Part shown: in pieces, positions 32,602 through 41,140 of the stretch
Position numbering within the stretch: the stretch's first letter is position 1
Layout of the letters: each line of letters starts with the position of its first letter
From: SCUD01 sp036824505
GTDB taxonomy: Bacteria; Pseudomonadota; Gammaproteobacteria; Steroidobacterales; Steroidobacteraceae
Assembly (NCBI GenBank): GCA_036824505.1
Contig: DAITAA010000017.1
Span: 1 to 64,000, forward strand
Length of the DNA stretch: 64,000 nucleotides
Direction of reading: 5' to 3'
The notes under the pieces: model-generated
Databases searched by the model: none
Seen by the model: the letters and a program-made list of their open reading frames with translations, nothing else
What the model was told of the DNA's origin: nothing
Position numbers and translations under genes: made by a program

Positions 32602-33515
32602 CTTCCGCCTATGGCCGATTGCCGCTGAATGCGCTTCGCGTATTCGAGGCCGTGGCCTCGCGGCTCTCCTTTGCCGAGGCTGCGGAGGCCCTGAATGTGA
32701 CGCCTGCCGCAGTCAGCCAGCAGATCAAGGCACTCGAGGATTACCTGCAGATGCCGGTGCTGCGCAGGAGCGGCCGCAAGGTGGAATTGACGCCAGAAGG
32801 CGCGCGCCTGCTGCCGGGCATCCGCGCGGGGCTCGATTCGCTGGTCGTGGCGCTGCGCGAGATGCGGATGATGCGCGCCAGCGGAATCATCAATGTCAGC
32901 ACGCTGTCGTCGCTGATGCAGAAATGGATGACGCCGCGCCTGCATCGGCTGCACGCGAAATTTCCCGACCTGCAGGTGGACTGGCACACCTCACGGGAAG
33001 CTGTCGATTTCACGCGCAGCGATTTTCATGCGGCCGTGCGCCTCGGCGAGGAAAAGGCGACGGGACTCGACTACGAGAAACTGATGGATGAATGGCTGGT
33101 CGTCGTCGCTTCGCCCGAACTCTACAAGCGCTACGGCTCGATCGACGATCGCGAAAGCCTCAAGGGCATTCCCATGCTGCAGGCCAGGGACGAGCCCTGG
33201 GAGCGCTTCGAGAAAAGCGCCGCGCCGATGCCCTGGCCCGCGGGCCCGACGATCATCGACGATTCGGTCAGCGTGCTCTCTGCGGTCATCGAGGGGCTCG
33301 GTTACGCGCCCGCGCGCTGGTCGATCGCCGCGCATGATCTGCAGGCGGGCCGCATCGTGCTCGCGAGCAAGACCATTGTTCCGTCGCGATTCCGCTACTG
33401 GTTCGTCTGCCCGCCTTCGTATTCGGACCTGCCGATGGTCTGTGCGCTGCGCCAGTGGCTGAAAGAAGAGGCTGCGGCATTCCCGACACCCCAGGACTGG
33501 CTCGACAAGCGCTGA
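32595..33515 (+). CDS. LysR-family transcriptional regulator (GcvA-like)
   Basis: 306 residues. An N-terminal winged helix-turn-helix (LPLNALRVFEAVASRLSFAEAAEALNVTPAAVSQQIKALE) is followed by a periplasmic-binding-protein-like effector domain. The opening RLPLNALRVFEAVA resembles GcvA-type LysR proteins. It starts with TTG at 32595, 5 nt after AAGGGA; no ATG is available in frame near the start. It is divergent from the two tiny genes, the usual arrangement for a LysR regulator and its target, and gmk follows 10 nt downstream. Confidence 0.9.
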   Translation: MVASAYGRLPLNALRVFEAVASRLSFAEAAEALNVTPAAVSQQIKALEDYLQMPVLRRSGRKVELTPEGARLLPGIRAGLDSLVVALREMRMMRASGIINVSTLSSLMQKWMTPRLHRLHAKFPDLQVDWHTSREAVDFTRSDFHAAVRLGEEKATGLDYEKLMDEWLVVVASPELYKRYGSIDDRESLKGIPMLQARDEPWERFEKSAAPMPWPAGPTIIDDSVSVLSAVIEGLGYAPARWSIAAHDLQAGRIVLASKTIVPSRFRYWFVCPPSYSDLPMVCALRQWLKEEAAAFPTPQDWLDKR

Positions 33516-33525
33516 GGAATTCTTC

Positions 33526-34152
33526 GTGGCGAACCGTGGTCACTTGTATGTCATCGCGGCGCCGTCCGGCGCCGGCAAGACCAGCCTGATGCGCGCGCTG
33601 CTGGAGCGCCGGCCGGGCTTGTCGTTTTCAGTCTCCTGCACGACACGCGCGCCGCGCCCGCACGAGCAGAACGGGCGTGACTATCACTTCATCAGTCGTG
33701 CGGAGTTCGAGCGGCTGGTCCAGGCCGACGCGTTCATCGAGCATGCCGACGTGTTCGGCAATCTCTACGGCACACTCCGGGCTACGGTCGAATCGGCGCT
33801 CGCCGAAGGACGCGACCTGATCCTCGAGATCGACTGGCAGGGTGCGAACCAGGTTCGCAGGCGCCTGCCCGAGGCAATCCAGATCTTCATCCTGCCGCCA
33901 TCGCGCAGCGAACTCGAAGCCAGGCTTCGAAAGCGCGGAACCGACAGCCCCGAGGCCATCGCGCGCAGGCTGGCCGAATCGGTCAGCGAGATGTCGCACT
34001 GGCGTGAATTTGATTATGTCGTGATCAATGGGGACTTCGACCAGGCGCTGGCGGAAATGGAGGCGATATTCGACGGCCGTGGCATTGCGAGCCGTCGGGA
34101 CCGGCCCGGGCTCGAACCGCTGGTGAACCAGCTCCTGAAATCCGCTGTCTGA
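33526..34152 (+). CDS. gmk: Guanylate kinase
   Basis: A 208-residue GMP kinase with P-loop APSGAGKTS, the GMP-binding region SVSCTTRAPRPHEQNGRDYHF and a LID region (RLRKRGTDSPEAIARRL). It converts GMP to GDP, feeding both RNA synthesis and (p)ppGpp made by the nearby SpoT. GTG start at 33526 behind AGGA. Confidence 0.96.
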   Translation: MANRGHLYVIAAPSGAGKTSLMRALLERRPGLSFSVSCTTRAPRPHEQNGRDYHFISRAEFERLVQADAFIEHADVFGNLYGTLRATVESALAEGRDLILEIDWQGANQVRRRLPEAIQIFILPPSRSELEARLRKRGTDSPEAIARRLAESVSEMSHWREFDYVVINGDFDQALAEMEAIFDGRGIASRRDRPGLEPLVNQLLKSAV

Positions 34153-34243
34153 TGGCCCGATCTGTTTCACAATGACGGCGGAGCGGGGCTTGCCGGCCCT
34201 CATGGTCGGCCGGCATTCAGCAGTTAAGGGCGGGAGTCTCAGC

Positions 34244-34561
34244 ATGGCCATCAAGTCCGGGCAGACGGGCAAACCCACCAATGCCAGCAAGCGCTGGCAC
34301 GCCATTTCGGTCAAGCCGGGCCCGGATGCCTGTGCTGCCGCGGATTCCGCAAGTGATCAGCGCTGGCTGTCCCGTGAAGCCCCCCAGCTGCCGCTGCCGG
34401 GCTGCACCAGGCCCGACAGCTGCCACTGCACCTACAAGCACCACGACGATCGCCGCGCCGGCGGCCGGCGCGCCGAAGACACGGATGCCTTCCGGCGCCC
34501 ATCGCGCACCCTGACCGAGCGTCGCAGCCGCGGGGACCGCCGCAAGCAGTCTGACGAATAA
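34244..34561 (+). CDS. Small Cys/His/Arg-rich conserved protein
   Basis: 105 residues starting at an ATG behind GGGAG. The N-terminal half is unremarkable. The centre has CTRPDSCHCTYKHHDDRR, a C-x5-C-x-C cluster followed by His-His that could bind zinc. The last 35 residues are highly basic with repeated RR (RRAGGRRAEDT; RRSRGDRRKQ). It lies between gmk and rpoZ on the same strand. An RNA- or ribosome-associated role is only a guess from composition. Confidence 0.65.
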   Translation: MAIKSGQTGKPTNASKRWHAISVKPGPDACAAADSASDQRWLSREAPQLPLPGCTRPDSCHCTYKHHDDRRAGGRRAEDTDAFRRPSRTLTERRSRGDRRKQSDE

Positions 34562-34628
34562 CTGGCCGGAACTACCCTGGATCCGGTATGATTTTCGGTC
34601 CAGTCCCCTGAAATATCGGTCTTTTCCC

Positions 34629-34916
34629 ATGGCCCGAATCACCGTCGAAGATTGCCTGCACAGCATCGATAACCTGTTCGATCTGGTCCTGCTGTCCGCC
34701 AAGCGCGCCCGCCAGCTCGCGAATGGTGCGGACGCCCGCGTCGACTGGGAGAACGACAAGCCGACGGTGGTGGCGCTGCGCGAGATCGCGGATGGCAAGG
34801 TCACCATGGACCTGCTCTCCGAGCCCGATCCCGAGCCGATACCGGAGCTGATCCCGGAGAGCCCGCTGGATCTCGGCGTCGATTTCCGCGCACCGCAACT
34901 CGGCCTGGGAGACTGA
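34629..34916 (+). CDS. rpoZ: DNA-directed RNA polymerase omega subunit
   Basis: 95 residues beginning MARITVEDCLHSIDNLFDLVLLSAKRARQLANG, the conserved omega core that clamps the beta' subunit. It includes the KPTVVALREIADGKV segment. The tail is acidic and Pro-rich. It is 19 nt before spoT, the classic rpoZ-spoT arrangement; omega is also a binding partner for ppGpp on RNA polymerase. A TATGAT box (about 34587) may be the -10. Confidence 0.95.
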   Translation: MARITVEDCLHSIDNLFDLVLLSAKRARQLANGADARVDWENDKPTVVALREIADGKVTMDLLSEPDPEPIPELIPESPLDLGVDFRAPQLGLGD

Positions 34917-34935
34917 TCGCAGGGCGCGAACGCCG

Positions 34936-37086
34936 ATGAGCTACGCGTCTTCCATCCTGGGGCTGCTGCCTGGCGGAAGACGCGCTCCCGGAATCGGCCA
35001 GCTCGTTTCCAAGATCGAGACGTATCTTCCGCCCGACCAGGTCGAGCGCGTTCACGAAGCCTACGAATATGCCAGCGCGGCCCATACCGGCCAGCGACGC
35101 CAGTCCGGCGAGGCATACATCACGCACCCGGTCGCTGTCGCCGATATCCTGGCGGACCTGCACATGGACGGCGCGACGCTGGCCGCGGCGATTCTCCACG
35201 ATGTCGTCGAGGACACGCCGTCCTCGGCAGCCGAGGTCGAGGCGCGCTTCGGCAAGGAGATCGCCGAACTCGTAGACGGCGTGACGAAGCTGGATCAGGT
35301 CCAGTTCAAAAGCCGCAAGGAAGCGCAGGCCGAGAGTTTCCGCAAGATGATCCTCGCAATGGTCCGCGACATCCGCGTGATCATGGTCAAGCTCGCGGAC
35401 CGCACGCACAACATGCGCACCCTCGCGGCGATGCCGCCCGAAAAGCGCAGGAGCGTCGCGCGCGAGACGCTCGATATCTACGCGCCCATCGCCAACCGGC
35501 TCGGCATCCACTCGATCAAGCTCGAGCTCGAGGACCTGGGTTTCCGCACGCTCTATCCGCAGCGTTATCGCGTCATCGAGCGCGAGCTGAAGCGCGCGCG
35601 CGGCAATCAGCGCGAGTTCCTGCCGAAGATCGTGAAGGCGCTGCGCCAGGCACTGGCAGCCGGCAACGTGACCGGCCGCGTCGAAGCACGCGAGAAGCAC
35701 CTGTTCAGCATCTACACGAAGATGCGTCGCAAGCGGATGCCGCTGACGCAGGTCATCGACATGTTCGGCGTCCGGATCATCGTCGGCAGCGTTGATGACT
35801 GCTACCGCGTGCTGGGACTCGTGCACGGCCTGTATCGGCCGATGCCGGGCCGATTCAAGGATTACATCGCGATTCCGCGCGTCAACGGCTATCAGTCGCT
35901 GCACACGACCCTGTTCGGGCCCAACAGCATGCCGATCGAGATCCAGATCCGCACCGAAGACATGCATCGCATGGCAGAGTCCGGCATCGCTTCGCACTGG
36001 CAGTACAAGACCGGCGAGCAGGATGGCGAGGCGCAGCAGCTTCGGGCGCGCGAGTGGCTCGCTGGCGTCATGCAGCTGCACGACGGTTCGGCCGAGGAGT
36101 TGCTGGAGAGCGTCAAGGTGGACCTGTTTCCGGACAAGGTCTACGTCTTCACGCCAAAGGGCGACATCATGCGTCTGCCGCGCGGCGCCACCTGCGTCGA
36201 CTTCGCATTCGCGGTGCACACGGGGGTCGGCCAGCGCTGCGTCGCCGCCAAGGTCGATCGCCGTCTCGTGCCGCTTCGCACTGTGCTGCGCAATGGCCAG
36301 ACCGTTGAAATCGTCACCGCCAAGGGCGCGCAGCCGAATCCTGCGTGGGTCAGCTTCGTCACGACCGCCAAGGCGCGCGCCGCAATCCGCCAGTACCTGC
36401 GCACCCTCAAGAAAGGCGAGGCCGCGGAACTCGGCACGCGGATGCTGAACCAGGCGCTCGAGGAATTCGATCTGTCGCTGAAGAAGCTGCCGGAAGGCCG
36501 CCTCGATGAGGTCGCGCACTCGCTTGCACTCAAGGACGGCCGTGAACTGCTCGAGAAAATCGGCCTCGGCGAACGGCTCGCGCGACTGATCGCGCGGCGG
36601 CTGCTGCCCGGTGACGAGGATCGGCCTGAGAGTGGCCCGCCGCCCCCGCTTGCGATCGCCGGAACCGAAGGCCTGGTCGTCAGCTATGCGCGCTGCTGCT
36701 TTCCGATCCCGTTCGACGCAATCGTCGCCTACCTGTCGAGCGGTCGCGGCATCGTGGTCCATCGCGGGAACTGCTCGAATGTCGCCGCATTCGGCAAGCA
36801 ATCCGACAAGTGGATTCCTGCGGTCTGGCACAAGGAGCAACAACGGTTGTTCAGCGCGGGCCTGATGATCGAGGCCAATAACCGGATGGGCATCCTCGCG
36901 CAGATCGCGACGAAGATCGCCGCCGAGCAGAGCAACATCGTCCACGTCAATGTCGATTCCTCGCAGGGTGAGCAATCCACCATCCTGTTCGAGGTCCAGG
37001 TCCGCGACCGCGCCCATCTTGCACGTCTGATACGCGCGATCCGTGGCATGCCCGACGTGCTGAAGGTCGAGCGGAGCCTCGCATGA
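34936..37086 (+). CDS. spoT: Bifunctional (p)ppGpp synthetase/hydrolase
   Basis: 716 residues. The N-terminal HD hydrolase domain has ITHPVAVADILADL and AAILHDVVEDT. The synthetase domain shows RFKDYIAIPRVNGYQSLHTT and IEIQIRTEDMHRMAESGIASHW. TGS (VYVFTPKGDIMRLPRGATCVDFAFAVHT) and C-terminal ACT/RRM-like domains follow. Both catalytic motifs are intact, so it is the bifunctional SpoT type rather than a synthetase-only RelA. It overlaps ridA by 4 nt. Confidence 0.96.
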   Translation: MSYASSILGLLPGGRRAPGIGQLVSKIETYLPPDQVERVHEAYEYASAAHTGQRRQSGEAYITHPVAVADILADLHMDGATLAAAILHDVVEDTPSSAAEVEARFGKEIAELVDGVTKLDQVQFKSRKEAQAESFRKMILAMVRDIRVIMVKLADRTHNMRTLAAMPPEKRRSVARETLDIYAPIANRLGIHSIKLELEDLGFRTLYPQRYRVIERELKRARGNQREFLPKIVKALRQALAAGNVTGRVEAREKHLFSIYTKMRRKRMPLTQVIDMFGVRIIVGSVDDCYRVLGLVHGLYRPMPGRFKDYIAIPRVNGYQSLHTTLFGPNSMPIEIQIRTEDMHRMAESGIASHWQYKTGEQDGEAQQLRAREWLAGVMQLHDGSAEELLESVKVDLFPDKVYVFTPKGDIMRLPRGATCVDFAFAVHTGVGQRCVAAKVDRRLVPLRTVLRNGQTVEIVTAKGAQPNPAWVSFVTTAKARAAIRQYLRTLKKGEAAELGTRMLNQALEEFDLSLKKLPEGRLDEVAHSLALKDGRELLEKIGLGERLARLIARRLLPGDEDRPESGPPPPLAIAGTEGLVVSYARCCFPIPFDAIVAYLSSGRGIVVHRGNCSNVAAFGKQSDKWIPAVWHKEQQRLFSAGLMIEANNRMGILAQIATKIAAEQSNIVHVNVDSSQGEQSTILFEVQVRDRAHLARLIRAIRGMPDVLKVERSLA

Positions 37087-37463
37087 AACGCAGCATCTAC
37101 CACAGTGATCGTGCGCCGAAGGCAATCGGGCCGTATTCGCAGGCGGTCGGTGCGGGTGGCGCCGTGTATCTTTCCGGCCAGATCGCACTCGATCCCGCGA
37201 CCGGCCAGCTGGTCACCGGCGGCTTCGAAGCCGAGGCACGGCGTGTCTTCGAGAACCTGAAGGCCGTGGCGGAAGCGGCGGGCTCGAGCCTGGCCGCGGC
37301 GGTCCGCGTCACCATCTACCTGACCGATCTCGGGCAGTTCCCGGCCGCCAACAAGGTGATGTCCGAGTATTTCAACGAGCCCTATCCTGCGCGGGTCACG
37401 ATCGGCGTCGCCGCGCTGCCGCGCGGAGCCGCGATCGAGGTCGATTGCATCCTGGTGCCGTGA
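37083..37463 (+). CDS. ridA: RidA family enamine/imine deaminase
   Basis: 126 residues. It has the YjgF/RidA signature in PKAIGPYSQAVGAGGAVYLSGQIALDP, the conserved catalytic Arg in AVRVTIYLTD and the C-terminal ARVTIGVAALPRGAAIEVDCI. It hydrolyses reactive 2-aminoacrylate and related enamines. The ATG overlaps the spoT stop and its own stop overlaps the recG GTG, so all three are translationally coupled. Confidence 0.95.
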   Translation: MKRSIYHSDRAPKAIGPYSQAVGAGGAVYLSGQIALDPATGQLVTGGFEAEARRVFENLKAVAEAAGSSLAAAVRVTIYLTDLGQFPAANKVMSEYFNEPYPARVTIGVAALPRGAAIEVDCILVP

Positions 37464-39532
37464 CGCCTGAGACAAGGCCCGTCACTTCCCTGCGCGGAGT
37501 CGGCCCGGCACTTGCCGGGCGACTGGCAAAGCTGGGCATCGAGACCGTCACCGACCTGCTGTTCCTGCTGCCAAATCGCTACGAGGATCGCACTCACGTG
37601 GTGCCGATCGGCGAATTGCGGCCGGGGGCACGCGTCGCGGTCGAGGGCGAAATCGAGCTGGCCGAAGTGGTCTTCCGCCGGCGTCGCACACTGCTCGTGC
37701 GGCTCTCCGACGGCACGGGATTCCTGACGCTGCGCTTCTTCCACTTCACTGGCGCCCAGCAACAGCAGCTCGCGCGCGGCACGCGCCTGCGCTGCTTTGG
37801 CGAGATTCGCCGCGGTCCCGTGGGACTCGAGATCGTGCACCCCGAGTACCGGCTCGCCGACGCGCCCGACAAGCAGGCTGTCGTCGATGCGCTGACACCG
37901 GTCTATCCGGCGACCGAGGGCATCCCGCAAGGCCGCCTGCGGAACCTCACCGCCCAGGCGCTCACGGCGCTTGCCGAAGGCGAATTGCCGGACTTGCTGC
38001 CGCCGGAAGTGCAGCGCGAACTGAAATTGCCCGGGCTGAGGGAAGCGCTGCAATTCCTGCACCGTCCGCCACCGGCTGCGCGCCTCGAATTGCTGGAATC
38101 GGGTCTTCATCCTGCACAGCGCCGCCTGGCATTCGAGGAGCTGCTGGCGCAACAGCTGACGTTGCGGGCGTTGCGCAACGAAATCCGCCGTGATCCAGGC
38201 TGGCCGCTGGTGGCACCCGGAAAGCTCGCGGCACGACTGCTTGAAACCATCGGGTTCCCGCTGACCGCGGCCCAGCACCGCGTCGCCGCGGAGATCAGGG
38301 CGGACCTGGCGGCGGCGAGTCCGATGCTGCGTCTGGTGCAGGGCGACGTCGGCTCCGGCAAGACCATCGTCGCGGCCATTGCCGCATTGACGGCAATCGA
38401 GGCCGGCTACCAGGCTGCGCTGATGGCGCCGACTGAACTGCTGGCCGAGCAACATGCTCAGAATTTCACGCGCTGGCTCGCGCCACTCGCCATCAAGCCG
38501 CTGCTGCTGACCGGACGCCTGGGCGCGAAGGCGCGGCAGGCCGCGCTCATAGCTGCGGCGAGCGGCGATTCTCCCCTCGTGATCGGCACCCATGCGCTCT
38601 TCCAGGAAGGCGTCAACTTCGCACGGCTCGCGCTCGTCATCGTGGATGAACAGCATCGTTTCGGCGTGCACCAGCGGCTTGCGCTGCGCAACAAGGGCGC
38701 AAGCGGCCGCTATCCGCACCAGTTGATCATGACCGCGACACCTATCCCCCGCACGCTCTCGATGACGGCTTACGCGGACCTCGACGTCTCGGTGATCGAC
38801 GAATTGCCGCCCGGCCGCACGCCCGTGCAGACCGTGGTGATGCCGGATTCGCGCCGTGACGAAATCGTCGCCCGCATCCGCGCGGCCTGCCTCATGGGAC
38901 GCCAGGCCTATTGGGTCTGCCCGCTGATCGAGGAATCGGACATGCTGGAGGCGCAGGCCGCCGAAGACACGGCAGCCGCGCTTGCCAAGGCGCTGCCGGA
39001 GATCACGGTCGGGTTGGTGCATGGGCGCATGCCGGCTACCGCGAAGGAACGTGCAATGGCGCAGTTCAAGGCCGGTGAAATCGGACTGCTGGTCGCGACC
39101 ACCGTCATCGAGGTCGGCGTGGACGTGCCAAATGCAAGCCTGATGGTCATCGAAAATGCCGAGCGCATGGGCCTTGCCCAGCTGCACCAGCTGCGCGGCC
39201 GTGTCGGCCGCGGGACGCAGGTCAGCAGCTGCCTGTTGCTGTATCACGCACCCTTGTCCGGACATGCTAGAGAGCGGCTCGCAGTGCTGCGCCTGACCAA
39301 TGATGGATTCGAGATCGCAAGGCGTGATCTCGAATTGCGCGGACCGGGCGAACTGCTGGGCACGCGCCAGACCGGCCTGATGCAGCTCAAGGTCGCCGAC
39401 CTGATGCGCGACGCCGACCTGCTGCCGCGGGTCCAGGCAATCGCGGACGTGATGGAGCGCGCGCATGCGGCTAACATTGCGGCACTGAAGCGCCGCTGGA
39501 TCGGCGCCTCCACACGTTACGGGAAGGTGTGA
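37460..39532 (+). CDS. recG: ATP-dependent DNA helicase RecG
   Basis: 690 residues. The N-terminal wedge/OB domain (TSLRGVGPALAGRLAKLGIETVTDLLFLLP; PIGELRPGARVAVEGEIE) is followed by superfamily 2 helicase motifs: Walker A GDVGSGKT, DEQHRFG, TATPIPRTL and the C-terminal QLRGRVGRG. It remodels stalled replication forks and branched DNA. The GTG at 37460 overlaps the ridA TGA (GTGA); the length matches E. coli RecG (693 aa). Confidence 0.96.
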   Translation: MTPETRPVTSLRGVGPALAGRLAKLGIETVTDLLFLLPNRYEDRTHVVPIGELRPGARVAVEGEIELAEVVFRRRRTLLVRLSDGTGFLTLRFFHFTGAQQQQLARGTRLRCFGEIRRGPVGLEIVHPEYRLADAPDKQAVVDALTPVYPATEGIPQGRLRNLTAQALTALAEGELPDLLPPEVQRELKLPGLREALQFLHRPPPAARLELLESGLHPAQRRLAFEELLAQQLTLRALRNEIRRDPGWPLVAPGKLAARLLETIGFPLTAAQHRVAAEIRADLAAASPMLRLVQGDVGSGKTIVAAIAALTAIEAGYQAALMAPTELLAEQHAQNFTRWLAPLAIKPLLLTGRLGAKARQAALIAAASGDSPLVIGTHALFQEGVNFARLALVIVDEQHRFGVHQRLALRNKGASGRYPHQLIMTATPIPRTLSMTAYADLDVSVIDELPPGRTPVQTVVMPDSRRDEIVARIRAACLMGRQAYWVCPLIEESDMLEAQAAEDTAAALAKALPEITVGLVHGRMPATAKERAMAQFKAGEIGLLVATTVIEVGVDVPNASLMVIENAERMGLAQLHQLRGRVGRGTQVSSCLLLYHAPLSGHARERLAVLRLTNDGFEIARRDLELRGPGELLGTRQTGLMQLKVADLMRDADLLPRVQAIADVMERAHAANIAALKRRWIGASTRYGKV

Positions 39533-39535
39533 TTC

Positions 39536-40096
39536 GTGCAATCGGCCGCGATCAAGGAAGACTCCAAGTCGGCGCTCTGGCGCCGCAACCTGGATGATTT
39601 CACGCCTGCGGCTGCACGGGCCGCAGCTGCCTGGCTCGCCGAGCCCGGGCTCCTGACGGAGCGTCTGCGCAGCTGTTGCAGCGGGCGGCCCGGCCTGGTC
39701 GTCGTATCCGAACGCGAAGCGCCACTCGCGGCGGCTGATGCGGCGTTGCTGCTGGCCCCCGGAAACGTAGCGTTTGTGCGCGAAATCGAGTTGACCTGCG
39801 ATGGCCGGCCCTGGGTCTTCGCACAGAGCCTGATACCGCTCGCCACGCTTGCCCGTCATGGCTGGCTGTCAGGACTCGGCGACTCGGCACTCGGCGAACG
39901 TCTCGCGGCAATTCCGGGCCTGGAGCGCGGACCGCTCGAATTCACACGCCTCACGCCCGGCATCGCACTGTTTCATCGTGCATTGCGTCAGGGTGCCGAC
40001 CAGCCAGCGGAACTCTGGGCACGCCGTTCCTGGTTCGCCATCGACGGTGATCGACTGATGGTGCAGGAAGTGTTCCTGCCGGAGGCGCTGCAATGA
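39536..40096 (+). CDS. ubiC: Chorismate pyruvate-lyase
   Basis: 186 residues with the family's core (FVREIELTCDGRPWVFAQSLIP) and C-terminal WARRSWFAIDGDRLMVQEVFLPEAL. It converts chorismate to 4-hydroxybenzoate and pyruvate, the committed step of ubiquinone synthesis, in the cytoplasm. GTG start 3 nt after recG. The stop overlaps ubiA, whose product prenylates 4-hydroxybenzoate. Confidence 0.93.
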   Translation: MQSAAIKEDSKSALWRRNLDDFTPAAARAAAAWLAEPGLLTERLRSCCSGRPGLVVVSEREAPLAAADAALLLAPGNVAFVREIELTCDGRPWVFAQSLIPLATLARHGWLSGLGDSALGERLAAIPGLERGPLEFTRLTPGIALFHRALRQGADQPAELWARRSWFAIDGDRLMVQEVFLPEALQ

Positions 40097-41055
40097 ATGC
40101 CGGGTTGCGCCCGGTTTCGTCAAAGAAGCGGCCGCGCGACCCCAGCTACAAGCCCACGTTCAAGCCGCGGTATGTGCGCACCGCGGCAATTGCAGTCGGC
40201 GGGACGCTGCGCGAGTACGCACTGCTGATGCGGCTGCACCGGCCGATCGGCATCTGGCTCCTGATGTGGCCGGCGCTCTGGGCGTTGTGGATCGCGGGCC
40301 AGGGCCGCCCAGCCCAGGGGCTGCTGCTGATATTTCTCGCCGGCATCTTCGTGATGCGTTCCGCAGGCTGTGTGATCAACGACTATGCGGATCGCGATTT
40401 CGATCCGCGCGTCGAACGCACGCGCGACCGGCCGATCGCCGCGAAGCGCGTTGCACCGGGCGAGGCCCTCGCACTTTTCATCGTGCTCGGGTTGGTCGCG
40501 GCCTGGCTCGCGATGCAGCTTGAACCGCTGGCACGCCTGTACGCCGCGGGCGGCGGACTGCTTGCGGTCACCTATCCCTGGCTCAAGCGCTATGTTCACC
40601 TTCCCCAGTTCTACCTGGGCGTCGCATTCGGCTGGTCCATCCCGATGGCCTTTGCGGCCATCACCGGGGAGGTGCCGCGCATCGCATGGCTGCTGCTCGC
40701 AGCCGTCGTGCTGTGGGCCGCGGTCTACGACACGATGTACGCAATGGTGGATCGCAAGGATGATCTCCGCATTGGCATCAAGTCCACCGCAATCCTGTTC
40801 GGCGATGCTGACCGCGTGATCATCGGCGTCATGCAGTTCATGATGCTGTTCGCCCTGTGGCTTGCGAGCGACGAGGCTTCGCTCGGCAACTGGTACCGGG
40901 CGAGCCTCGCGGGCGTCGTCGCGTTCTTCGCGTACCAGCAATGGCTGATCCGTGACCGCGAGCCTGAGGCCTGTTTCCGCGCCTTCAACAATAACCACTA
41001 CGTCGGACTGGTCGTGTTCATCGGGCTCGCACTCGACTACCTCTACCGGGGTTGA
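40093..41055 (+). CDS. ubiA: 4-hydroxybenzoate polyprenyltransferase
   Basis: 320 residues, an intramembrane prenyltransferase with about eight to nine helices. It has the first Asp-rich motif NDYADRDFDPRVERTRDRP and the second YDTMYAMVDRKDDLRIGIKS, which bind Mg2+-prenyl diphosphate. The N-terminal 35 residues are basic and longer than in E. coli, so the true start could be a little further in. It overlaps ubiC by 4 nt. Confidence 0.95.
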   Translation: MNAGLRPVSSKKRPRDPSYKPTFKPRYVRTAAIAVGGTLREYALLMRLHRPIGIWLLMWPALWALWIAGQGRPAQGLLLIFLAGIFVMRSAGCVINDYADRDFDPRVERTRDRPIAAKRVAPGEALALFIVLGLVAAWLAMQLEPLARLYAAGGGLLAVTYPWLKRYVHLPQFYLGVAFGWSIPMAFAAITGEVPRIAWLLLAAVVLWAAVYDTMYAMVDRKDDLRIGIKSTAILFGDADRVIIGVMQFMMLFALWLASDEASLGNWYRASLAGVVAFFAYQQWLIRDREPEACFRAFNNNHYVGLVVFIGLALDYLYRG

Positions 41056-41070
41056 GTGCTGCAGGCGGGC

Positions 41071-41076
41071 TATACT
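41071..41076 (+). promoter_or_regulatory. Candidate -10 box of the prolyl oligopeptidase gene
   Basis: TATACT, 65 nt upstream of the start, in the 85-nt gap after ubiA. No -35 box at standard spacing (a TTGAGT lies only 13 nt upstream). Confidence 0.3.
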
Positions 41077-41140
41077 CCCGCTATCCCGCGCGACCATGCA
41101 CCGCGCGCGATGCCCTGCCAGGCACATTCGGAGAAAAGAG

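Noticed and set aside
32529..32987. 152-aa minus-strand open frame inside the LysR gene as an intact paralogue of the 71-aa gene
   Set aside because: Only its last 22 codons resemble that gene. The remainder is the antisense of the helix-turn-helix coding region.
34801..37188. Long minus-strand open frame opposite spoT
   Set aside because: Antisense shadow of SpoT with no plausible start region or family motif.
37382..39859. Long minus-strand open frame opposite recG
   Set aside because: Antisense shadow of RecG, whose helicase motifs are intact. No recognisable domains in the shadow.
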